From: JALOTE01 sp031422195
GTDB lineage: Bacteria; Pseudomonadota; Alphaproteobacteria; Rhizobiales; Rhizobiaceae
Assembly (NCBI GenBank): GCA_031422195.1
Contig: JANOPZ010000132.1
Coordinates: 1-30,428 of the forward strand
Direction of reading: 5' to 3'
DNA: 30,428 bases
Part shown: positions 23,934 to 30,428 of the stretch, piece by piece
Numbering within the stretch: position 1 is the first letter of the stretch
Layout: each line of letters starts with the position of its first letter
Notes under the pieces: model-generated
Seen by the model: the letters and a program-made list of their open reading frames with translations, nothing else
Told to the model about the DNA's origin: nothing
Database searches by the model: none
Position numbers and translations under genes: made by a program

Positions 23934-25634
23934 ATGACTGCACGCCCTTGGACCGCTTTTTATGGCCCGAATGTCCGCGCTGAAATTCAATCATTGCCGT
24001 TTCGCACTGTTGGAGAAATGGTTTCGGCAACGGCTTCACTTTATGGCAATCAAACCGCGTTTACCGTTTGTCTGCCCAATGGCATGAATGGTTCGTTGAC
24101 GTTCCGCCAAGTTGATGAAATGTCGGATGCGCTTGCAGTTTACTTGCGGGAAATTGCCGGGCTCAAAACTGGCGATCGTGTTGCTTTACAAATGCCCAAC
24201 ACACTTGGCTTTCCGTTGGCAGCTTTTGCGGTTTTTAAGGCCGCGTGCATTTTGGTGAATGTTAATCCGCTCTACACGGCTGACGAGATGGCCAAGCAAT
24301 TTGCCGATTCTGAACCCGCCGCCCTCATCACTGTCGACATGTTTGCCGATAAACTTCCCGCTGCCCTCAAGGGCTATCCGATCCCCAACGTCATTGTCAG
24401 CCGTATTCCAGAATTTTTTCCTGCAATGCCGCGTGGTATTGTTGGTTTGGTACAAAAATACTGGGATAAAACCATTCAGCCCATAGAGGTGCCGCATGTG
24501 CGCTTGCCGGATGCAATCGTCATTGGCCGTACAAAACGCGCGTCTGCAAAAGTGGCTGTTGAAAGCTATTTGACAGAAGTCAATTCAAGCGACGTGGCTT
24601 GCCTGCAATATACGGGTGGCACCACCGGCGTTTCCAAAGGGGCAATGCTCAGCCACAGCAATCTTATCATGAATATGACGCAGACGATGGAGCTGATTAC
24701 CGGCGTTGAAAAAGGCAAAGAAATAGCGCTCACCGCCCTGCCGATGTATCATATTTTTGCCTTCACCGTGAATTTATTGGGCTTTTACTGGCTTGGTGCG
24801 CGCAACATTTTGATCCCTAATCCGCGCCCGTTGGGAAATTTGAAGCGCGCTTTTGAAAACTACAAAATCACGTGGATGAGCGGCGTCAACACGCTGTTCA
24901 ACGGCCTGACAAATGAGATTTGGTTCAAAGATACGCCACCGAAACATTTGAAATTTGCCTCTGCAGGCGGCATGGCCCTACAAACACCGGTTGCGGCGCG
25001 CTGGACGCAGATCACCGGCACACCCATTCTTGAAGGCTACGGTCTCACTGAATCTTCGCCAGTAATCACGTTCAATCCGCTTGGCAAAATACGTCTTGGA
25101 TCAATTGGCGTTCCGGTGCCTTCAACTGAAGTTTTGTGCGTTGACGAAACTTGGAAACCGGTTCCCATCGGCGAGCCTGGAGAAATTGTTGCCCGCGGCC
25201 CGCAAATCATGCTCGGCTATTGGAAAAAGCCGGAAGAAACCGCCAAGGTGTTGAACGATGGCTGGCTCGCCACCGGCGACATCGGCGTTATGGACAAAGA
25301 CGGTTACTTCAAAATTGTCGACCGCAAAAAAGATATGATCCTTGTCTCAGGCTTCAACGTTTATCCTAACGAGATTGAAGACTGTTTAGCGGGCCACCCC
25401 GGCATTTTGGAATCAGCCGTGATTGGCGTGCCCGATGGTGCAGCAGGAGAGGCTGTCAAAGCCTTTGTCGTTAAACGCGATCAAGGCCTGACCGCCGAAG
25501 ACGTGCGCAACTTTTGCAAGCAACAATTGACCGCCTATAAGGTGCCGAAATCAATTGAGTTCCGCGATGAACTGCCAAAATCGAATGTCGGCAAAATCCT
25601 GCGCAAAGATTTGCGCGTTTCAGCAGCAGCCTGA
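23934..25634 (+). CDS. fadD: long-chain fatty acyl-CoA ligase
   Basis: The enzyme activates fatty acids as acyl-AMP and then acyl-CoA, feeding beta-oxidation or lipid synthesis. The 566-residue protein contains the ATP P-loop YTGGTTGVSKG (226-236), LPMYHIFAFTVN (typical of FadD), EGYGLTESSP (about 367-376), the TGD motif GWLATGDIG, the hinge DRKKDMILVSGFNVYPNEIE and the C-terminal catalytic Lys554 in NVGKILRK. A GGGAGG site lies about 11 bases before the ATG. The symporter-family gene begins 15 bases downstream, suggesting an uptake-plus-activation pair. The gene symbol is by close family resemblance. Confidence 0.92.
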   Translation: MTARPWTAFYGPNVRAEIQSLPFRTVGEMVSATASLYGNQTAFTVCLPNGMNGSLTFRQVDEMSDALAVYLREIAGLKTGDRVALQMPNTLGFPLAAFAVFKAACILVNVNPLYTADEMAKQFADSEPAALITVDMFADKLPAALKGYPIPNVIVSRIPEFFPAMPRGIVGLVQKYWDKTIQPIEVPHVRLPDAIVIGRTKRASAKVAVESYLTEVNSSDVACLQYTGGTTGVSKGAMLSHSNLIMNMTQTMELITGVEKGKEIALTALPMYHIFAFTVNLLGFYWLGARNILIPNPRPLGNLKRAFENYKITWMSGVNTLFNGLTNEIWFKDTPPKHLKFASAGGMALQTPVAARWTQITGTPILEGYGLTESSPVITFNPLGKIRLGSIGVPVPSTEVLCVDETWKPVPIGEPGEIVARGPQIMLGYWKKPEETAKVLNDGWLATGDIGVMDKDGYFKIVDRKKDMILVSGFNVYPNEIEDCLAGHPGILESAVIGVPDGAAGEAVKAFVVKRDQGLTAEDVRNFCKQQLTAYKVPKSIEFRDELPKSNVGKILRKDLRVSAAA

Positions 25635-25649
25635 TCGGGGAATGAGAAA

Positions 25650-26531
25650 ATGGTAGGTCCTTTAGAGCAGGCGATTTTGGCGCTGATGATTTTTGCAATC
25701 ATGCTGGGAATGGGCGCATCTTTGACGCCGCGCGATTTTGTAATCACGCTTAAACGCCCTTTTGCATTGTTTATCGGGTTGGTCGGCCAATATGGCTTTT
25801 TGCCATTTATTGCTTTTATGCTTGCATTGTTATTGCCACTGCCTGACCCCATTAAAATCGGCCTTCTCATTATGGGCTGTATGCCCGGCGGCACCACGTC
25901 GAACATTTTCACCTATTTTGCCAAAGGCAATCTGGCGTTGTCGGTATTAATGACCGTTAATTCTACCCTTTTTGGTATTGTAATGATCCCACTTATGTTG
26001 GTCGTCTATGCCGGAGCGCTGGATCTCGATATCCCCAGCAGTAACATTGTCATCACATTGATCTTGCTGCTTGTGCCGGCTGCTATCGGGATGGGCATCC
26101 GCAAATGGAATGCAAATATTGGTGCCGTTACCGAATTTGTCGGCTCGCTCCTCGGTATATTTTTCATCTTCTTTCTTATTGTCTCTTGGGTTCCCAGAAA
26201 CATCGATCTTTTGATGGCAACAGGGTGGGCCACTTATTTTGCCGTCATTGCGCTAGGCATCTTCGGGTTTGCTGCAGGGTATGTTTTTTCAACCATGCTG
26301 AAATTACACCCGCGCAACAGCCGCACGGTGGCTTTAGAAATTGGCATTCAAAACGGGCCGCTGGCCATCGCAATTATCGCGTTTACGTTCGGGCAAACCG
26401 ATGGCCAGCAATACATGATTGTTCCGGCGCTTTATTCACTGTTTATCGTGATCACCGCAACGATGCTTACCCTTTGGTTCCGGCGTATCGAGGATGCCAG
26501 CGAACAAAAACTGCCTGACGCACTTTTGTGA
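25650..26531 (+). CDS. bile acid:sodium symporter family transporter
   Basis: The 293-residue protein has eight to ten membrane segments and BASS family blocks: MLGMGASLTPRDF (about 18-30), MGCMPGGTTSNIFTYFAKGN (about 75-94, the sodium-site region), and ALEIGIQNGPLAI (about 230-242). Bacterial members carry bile acids, pantoate, organic acids or other anions with sodium. Because it follows fadD by 15 bases, a fatty-acid-like or other carboxylate substrate is possible, but this is inference. GGGGA lies upstream of the ATG. It is convergent with the VWA gene; the 37-base gap has no clear terminator. Confidence 0.88.
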   Translation: MVGPLEQAILALMIFAIMLGMGASLTPRDFVITLKRPFALFIGLVGQYGFLPFIAFMLALLLPLPDPIKIGLLIMGCMPGGTTSNIFTYFAKGNLALSVLMTVNSTLFGIVMIPLMLVVYAGALDLDIPSSNIVITLILLLVPAAIGMGIRKWNANIGAVTEFVGSLLGIFFIFFLIVSWVPRNIDLLMATGWATYFAVIALGIFGFAAGYVFSTMLKLHPRNSRTVALEIGIQNGPLAIAIIAFTFGQTDGQQYMIVPALYSLFIVITATMLTLWFRRIEDASEQKLPDALL

Positions 26532-26568
26532 ATCAGGCAATGTTAGCTTTGGCGTTTGAAAAGCCCGT

Positions 26569-27819
26569 TTAATAGGCCAGATACATGCTTTTTGCGTCTT
26601 TCAAGATGGCATTCTTTACACTTTCAAGGGCCGTAATAACTGATGTGCCGTATTCGGCCCGGAAATATTTGCCGGGAGATGCGCAAGCTTGAAGCGCGGG
26701 CTCAATTGTTGGGACAAGCGAAATCATTGTAGAGCGATGGCTATACCATTGGTCCCCAATCTCAAGTGGATCAGGATAAACCATGTTCAAGATAAACAAT
26801 TCGCGGCCTTCAGCCTTCCATTTGTTGCAGGCTGATGCGGGTATCGTTGAAATTCCGCTTCCATTCCAATCGTTTGATACGCCGTCTGTGATCATCACAA
26901 TTGCTTTTTTCGGGCTTGTTGCGACCAAGCCTGTACCTGAGGAGCCAACCAAGCGAACCAACTCATCTGCCATATAAGCATGCTGAGTGCCCTCAGACGA
27001 CCAAGCCATATCGTCGATAGACTTCTTGACCTGTGCAAAATTTGTTGATGGCGCAATCCGCTGGCTCACCCACCAGTTAAAATCATAGGTGGCAATCTTG
27101 ATACGCGAAGCATTGGCGGTGCTCAACAATGATTGGGCTTGACTGATCATTTCGGCGCGCAGGCGATCTTCGCGCATTGGCGTATTTGTCTCTCTTGCCA
27201 GCTGCGCGCCGGTTTTTGTCATCATTATGTCGTTGCCATTTTTGTCCTGCTTGCCTGAAGACACAACGTTATGGCAGGCAAAGGCACACACTGAGCCCCA
27301 AGGCTTAAATTTAGTGCGGAAAGATTGAATGTTAGCCAAACCGTCAATGATATTCATCGAGCCGGTATTGTCCAACACCATATGCACTTCATAAAAAACC
27401 GGAACACTCTTTATGGTCATTTCGGCCTTGGCATCAGCTGCAATTGAAGATTGACCAAACACGCCCATAAAGGCGGTTTTCACAGTGGCGCGCGCTTCGA
27501 CGCGAACCTTGTCGGTTAAAATAGTTGTTGTTTGGGTTACCGTTGAAGCACAGTTTACAACTGGGCATGACGCCAGAAAGTAAGCGCGGATACGGGCTTT
27601 TACATCGGTTTCGCTGGCACCTTGGGTGGCAAGATCAGCAGCCGCCAGTATGCCAGCATCAACAGCGTTTTGCAGATCGAATTTAACGCGCTGTTGTTCG
27701 GAAATGTCTGTCGCCAAGCCCACACAACCTACTATTGCTGGCAGTGCCACCGCCAAAACGATAGAAAACTGACCACTCCGGTCAGAAAACAGGCTTTTCA
27801 ATCGCAACTTGATAGACAT
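26569..27819 (-). CDS. TadG-like pilus-assembly/VWA domain protein
   Basis: The 416-residue protein has a TadE/TadG-type N-terminus: SDRSGQFSIVLAVALPAIVGCVGLATDI (split between charged lead, about 12-16, and membrane anchor, about 17-39) then an Asp/Gln-rich helix with AVDAGILAAA. A von Willebrand factor A domain starts near 143; its metal site begins FYEVHMVLDNTGSM, with Asp150 and Ser154, Thr replacing the usual central Ser. Two cysteine pairs (85/90 and in VCAFACHN) suggest periplasmic disulfides. The ATG at 27819 has CGGAAT upstream; a GTG at 27858 is an alternative. No flp/tad genes are adjacent, so it stands alone. Its exact role is unknown. Confidence 0.85.
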   Translation of the reverse strand: MSIKLRLKSLFSDRSGQFSIVLAVALPAIVGCVGLATDISEQQRVKFDLQNAVDAGILAAADLATQGASETDVKARIRAYFLASCPVVNCASTVTQTTTILTDKVRVEARATVKTAFMGVFGQSSIAADAKAEMTIKSVPVFYEVHMVLDNTGSMNIIDGLANIQSFRTKFKPWGSVCAFACHNVVSSGKQDKNGNDIMMTKTGAQLARETNTPMREDRLRAEMISQAQSLLSTANASRIKIATYDFNWWVSQRIAPSTNFAQVKKSIDDMAWSSEGTQHAYMADELVRLVGSSGTGLVATSPKKAIVMITDGVSNDWNGSGISTIPASACNKWKAEGRELFILNMVYPDPLEIGDQWYSHRSTMISLVPTIEPALQACASPGKYFRAEYGTSVITALESVKNAILKDAKSMYLAY

Positions 27820-27955
27820 GATGGCATTCCGTTTTGAGACGTATGCCGAATAACGCACGGAAGTTGCAAAGCTTCTGCTAAAAGAGACAGTAAATCATCA
27901 AGTAATTTTTTGCGTCAAATTTGAGCATTTCTAATTTTCACTGCATTCGTTTGGT

Positions 27956-28993
27956 TCAGACCGACTTTGGGATATGTCCCCATTTAACCAAATCCATGAG
28001 CGTATCGCGGATTGAGGTTTCCGGCGTCATGTAATTCAAACCCAAATCCCGGCGCGATTTTGAATTATCAAATCGTGGCACACGGCCCAAATGTGTGCGC
28101 AAATATGAACCGACACCTTGCGGCTGCGTGTAGCTAACGAGTTTCAAAAGCGAAGTGCCAAACCCGCCAGTAAGATTGATCTTCGGCAATTTTGTATGGC
28201 CAAAACCGGCATCGCGTATCAGCGCCACAACATGCTTCATATCCATTTTGGCGCTGGCCGTTATGTAGCGGCCTTCGGCTTTAGGGCTTTCCATTGCGGC
28301 AATATGAGCATCCGCCACATCTCTTACGTCAACAAATATCCAATCTAACGCCATGATTGCGGGATATTTACCTTTTATAACATCCACAAAAACTTGGTTC
28401 GAACTGTTGATGGCATTGGAATGCGATGGCCCAACCACAAAAAACGGGTTGATCACCACCAGATCGAACGCTGGCTTCTCACGTTTCATAAAATCCCATG
28501 CCGCCCGCTCAGCCAAAGCTTTAGAATAATAATACGGGTTGCGAGTCAGCGAACTTTGCGTGTTCCAATCAGCCTCTGTCAGCACCCGCCCGTCAGGCTC
28601 ATCAGTAATCGCTGCGACAGATGACGTGAGCACAACGCGCTTAACCGTTTTGCTTTTCGCCGCCGCTTTCAGCATCGAAACGGTGCCGTTCACCGCTGGA
28701 TCAACCAAATCGCGCTGCGGATCCGCCACGTTGATCACATAGGGGCTGGCCATGTGCATAATAGTGTCTACGTCCAGCACGTGGGCGCTGAACGGGTCGG
28801 CATCGTTGAGATCAGCCGCCACCAGAGTGAGCCGTTCTTTTGCGCCCGGCATGGCCAACAGATGCGCGTTCTTGGCCGCAGCATTCGGGTCGCGCACAGT
28901 GCCTTTTACGATGTGCCCTTGAGCCAGAAGCCGCTCGATGGCGTGGCTGGCAATAAACCCTGTTGCGCCCGAAACCAAAACTGAATGCGGCAT
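27956..28993 (-). CDS. extended SDR, dihydroflavonol-4-reductase-like NAD(P)H oxidoreductase
   Basis: The 345-residue protein has the Rossmann nucleotide-binding motif SGATGFIASH (8-17), Ser124/Ser125 in VVLTSSVAA, and the catalytic Tyr154-xxx-Lys158 in NPYYYSK. PFFVVGPSH and DVRDVADAHIAAME are typical of the dihydroflavonol reductase / aldehyde (carbonyl) reductase group of extended SDRs. It probably reduces an aldehyde or ketone, with unknown physiological substrate. AGGAG lies 6 bases before the ATG. It is divergent from rplY and lies 136 bases upstream of the VWA gene on the same strand. Confidence 0.9.
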   Translation of the reverse strand: MPHSVLVSGATGFIASHAIERLLAQGHIVKGTVRDPNAAAKNAHLLAMPGAKERLTLVAADLNDADPFSAHVLDVDTIMHMASPYVINVADPQRDLVDPAVNGTVSMLKAAAKSKTVKRVVLTSSVAAITDEPDGRVLTEADWNTQSSLTRNPYYYSKALAERAAWDFMKREKPAFDLVVINPFFVVGPSHSNAINSSNQVFVDVIKGKYPAIMALDWIFVDVRDVADAHIAAMESPKAEGRYITASAKMDMKHVVALIRDAGFGHTKLPKINLTGGFGTSLLKLVSYTQPQGVGSYLRTHLGRVPRFDNSKSRRDLGLNYMTPETSIRDTLMDLVKWGHIPKSV

Positions 28994-29143
28994 ATGAAAC
29001 TCCTGTTCAAAATACTGCCTTGGCAGCCATGACTGAAAGACCTCGCTTTATATCATGTTTTCGTGGCGCAAATCCAATGGCCTGCAATTGTCATATTGGC
29101 ATCCCGCTTGCCATCACCGCCCGTCTCCTCTATGTGCACCACG

Positions 29144-29205
29144 TCCGCGAAGACACCCTTGGAGGCATCGCGGATGGCTGGAGATCAGCAATGATCCCTG
29201 CCAGC
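29144..29205 (+). promoter_or_regulatory. two consecutive hairpins upstream of rplY
   Basis: TCCGCG (29144-29149) pairs with CGCGGA (29169-29174) over a 19-base loop. Three bases later GCTGG-A-GATC (29177-29186) pairs with GATC-CCTG-CCAGC (29193-29205), with an asymmetric bulge. They lie in the 283-base gap before rplY and could belong to its leader or to a small RNA; no promoter is clear enough to decide. Confidence 0.35.
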
Positions 29206-29276
29206 GTCACGGCATAACAACCGAACTGGCGCATGCTTCTTAAACGAAACGACTAACTTTCAAAAAGGCTAAGCTC

Positions 29277-29879
29277 ATGAGCACAGAATACACGCTCGCA
29301 GCCGTGGCACGCGAAGGGGTTGGCAAGGGGGCCTCCCGTTCATTGCGTCGCACCGGACACACACCTGCAGTTATCTATGGCGGCAACGAGGCACCCCTTG
29401 CCATTGCTGTTTTGACCAAAGAATTGTCGAAGCGCATTTATGCTGGCGGCTTCAAAACCACCATCGTGTCGATTGAAGTTGGCGGCAAAACCATTCGTGT
29501 TTTGCCACGCGATTATCAGCTCGACAAAATCAAAGATTTCCCGACCCATGCCGACTTCTTGCGCGTGACAGCTTCGATGAAAATCGCGGTTGAAGTGCCG
29601 GTCGTATTCCATAATGCGGATATTTGCCCCGGCATTAAAGTCGGCGGCACGCTCAACGTTGTGCGCCATACGGTTGAGTTGATGGTTCCCGCCGATCACA
29701 TTCCTGAGCATATTGATGTTGATTTGTCGAACTTCAAACTCGGCGAATCCATTCATATCAGCCATGTTAAACTGCCGGATGATGTGAAACCTGTGATCTC
29801 TGACCGCGATTTCACGATTGCGACAATTGCCGTTCCAGCAGGTATGGACCGCGCAGCCGTGGCTGAAGCCAAGGCTTAA
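29277..29879 (+). CDS. rplY: 50S ribosomal protein L25/general stress protein Ctc
   Basis: The 200-residue protein is the two-domain (CTC/TL5) form of L25. The N-terminal 5S-rRNA-binding domain (about 1-95) has GKGASRSLRRTGHTPAVIYGG and LPRDYQLDKIKDFPTHADFLRV, and the C-terminal domain (about 100-190) has VEVPVVFHNA, GGTLNVVRHTVELMVPADHIPEHI and IHISHVKLPDDV. It stabilises 5S rRNA in the large ribosomal subunit. AAGG lies 8 bases before the ATG. pth follows on the same strand, the usual alphaproteobacterial order, but with a terminator and a palindromic element between. Confidence 0.97.
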   Translation: MSTEYTLAAVAREGVGKGASRSLRRTGHTPAVIYGGNEAPLAIAVLTKELSKRIYAGGFKTTIVSIEVGGKTIRVLPRDYQLDKIKDFPTHADFLRVTASMKIAVEVPVVFHNADICPGIKVGGTLNVVRHTVELMVPADHIPEHIDVDLSNFKLGESIHISHVKLPDDVKPVISDRDFTIATIAVPAGMDRAAVAEAKA

Positions 29880-29889
29880 AACCTAAAAG

Positions 29890-29915
29890 CCTCCCGATGC
29901 GCCGGGAGGTCTCTT
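29890..29915 (+). terminator. rho-independent-type hairpin after rplY
   Basis: CCTCCCG (29890-29896) and CGGGAGG (29903-29909) form a perfect 7-bp stem with a 6-base loop, followed by TCTCTT. It lies 10 bases past the rplY stop. The T-run is imperfect, so partial readthrough to pth is likely. Confidence 0.75.
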
Positions 29916-29951
29916 GATCCGAAAGTTTGATGTCTGGCGAGATTTTTACCA

Positions 29952-30055
29952 TAGTCACCCCCGCCTCTTTCTTGTGCGGGGGCCTAGACTTTCTTCTCAA
30001 CTGCCAAAACTTTCAAAACAAGTCTAGGCCCCCGCTCAAGAGGCGGGGGTGACTA
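29952..30055. repeat. long palindromic element (REP/BIME-like) between rplY and pth
   Basis: A 40-base left arm (29952-29991) is the reverse complement of a 36-base right arm (30020-30055), apart from a 4-base insertion and one substitution, with a 28-base spacer. Each arm is itself a hairpin, CCCCCGC paired with GCGGGGG around a short loop. The element can therefore fold as one long stem or two separate hairpins. The CCCCCGC/GCGGGGG core and flanking GTCAC resemble the palindrome at 736-763. Confidence 0.88.
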
Positions 30056-30131
30056 AAGTTAAGAATTTGTGCGAGCCCACATCCTTTAAAGCGCTCTTCA
30101 GGATGAAGATTGAACTGCCGGAGAAACTCAA

Positions 30132-30428
30132 ATGCTGCTTATTGTTGGCTTGGGCAACCCCGGCGTGGAGTATAAAAATCACCGGCATAATGTCGGGTTC
30201 ATGGCCGTTGACGCAATTGCCCGCGCCGGCGGCTTTTCATCTTGGAGCCGCAAGTTTCAAGGCGAAATCAGCGAAGGCAGGCTCGGCACAGATAAGGTGC
30301 TGCTCCTCAAGCCGCTGACCTTTATGAATGTCTCCGGTCAATCGGTTGCCGCAGCTGCCAATTTTTACAAGCTGACCGAAGCCAACATCATCGTCATCCA
30401 CGACGAATTGGATTTGGATCCAGGGCGC
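30132..30428 (+). CDS. pth: peptidyl-tRNA hydrolase, N-terminal part, cut by the window edge
   Basis: Pth releases peptides from prematurely dropped peptidyl-tRNA, an essential recycling step. The first 99 residues are visible: GLGNPGVEY with Asn9, the catalytic His19 in NHRHNVGF, Asn66 in LTFMNVSGQS and Asp91 in HDELDLDPG, matching the known catalytic set of the family. The ATG at 30132 has GGAG 8 bases upstream. About half of the usual length of roughly 190-240 residues is missing to the right. Confidence 0.96.
   Translation, partial: MLLIVGLGNPGVEYKNHRHNVGFMAVDAIARAGGFSSWSRKFQGEISEGRLGTDKVLLLKPLTFMNVSGQSVAAAANFYKLTEANIIVIHDELDLDPGR

Noticed and set aside
1..30428. tRNA, rRNA, CRISPR, insertion sequence, prophage, toxin-antitoxin or defence modules
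   Set aside because: I looked for cloverleaf-like stretches, regular spaced repeats, transposase or integrase motifs and typical defence domains and saw none; apart from the listed repeats the window is ordinary coding sequence.

Overview
The window looks like a chromosomal segment from an alphaproteobacterium, most likely a Hyphomicrobiales (Rhizobiales)-type marine or environmental lineage of about 50% GC by eye. The basis is protein style and gene order: ubiK | lgt - MidA-like methyltransferase - pgeF - M24 peptidase-like - lipoprotein - prs; guaB - MAPEG; an aminotransferase divergent from a MarR (PetP-like) - OmpR-type regulator (PetR-like) - EnvZ-like kinase set; a BA14K-family protein; and rplY - pth. 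Several 5-base GANTC clusters, the target of the alphaproteobacterial CcrM methylase, agree with this. I see no tRNA, rRNA, CRISPR array, insertion sequence, phage or plasmid module. No gene-free stretch exceeds 300 bases; the largest is 28994-29276, upstream of rplY.

Layout. 1-6515 (minus strand): a truncated M48 metalloprotease, prs, a lipoprotein, then the lgt - methyltransferase - pgeF - M24-like run, whose first two genes overlap by ATGA. 6646-10295 (plus): ubiK, then a tight run of ybjN-like, tRNA-binding protein, DUF808 membrane protein and MFS exporter. 10447-12612 (plus): katG, ended by a strong hairpin shared with the convergent glyoxalase-II-like gene. 12665-14716 (minus): metallo-hydrolase, a small glycine-zipper protein and a branched-chain aminotransferase. 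14942-17648 (plus): MarR regulator, response regulator, sensor kinase. 17660-22919 (minus): MAPEG protein, guaB, a Tat-exported metallo-beta-lactamase-fold hydrolase, a BA14K protein and chrA. Rhodanese (22909-23229) precedes and overlaps chrA. 23359-26531 (plus): Lrp/AsnC regulator, fatty acyl-CoA ligase and a bile-acid-symporter-family transporter. 26569-28993 (minus): a TadG-like VWA protein and an SDR reductase. 29277-30428 (plus): rplY and the start of pth.

Most genes are conserved housekeeping or accessory genes of known families, and I do not see an obviously new multi-gene system. The most interesting material is non-coding: (1) a structured leader in front of rhodanese-chrA with four alternating G4/C4 blocks and a hairpin that covers the ribosome binding site; (2) a perfect 11-bp inverted repeat in front of the MarR gene that contains the -35 box of an excellent promoter for the divergent aminotransferase; (3) a 14-bp tandem repeat carrying GANTC sites upstream of guaB; (4) a long two-hairpin palindrome between rplY and pth, with a smaller relative near position 750; (5) four GANTC sites in 124 bp upstream of the ybjN-like gene.
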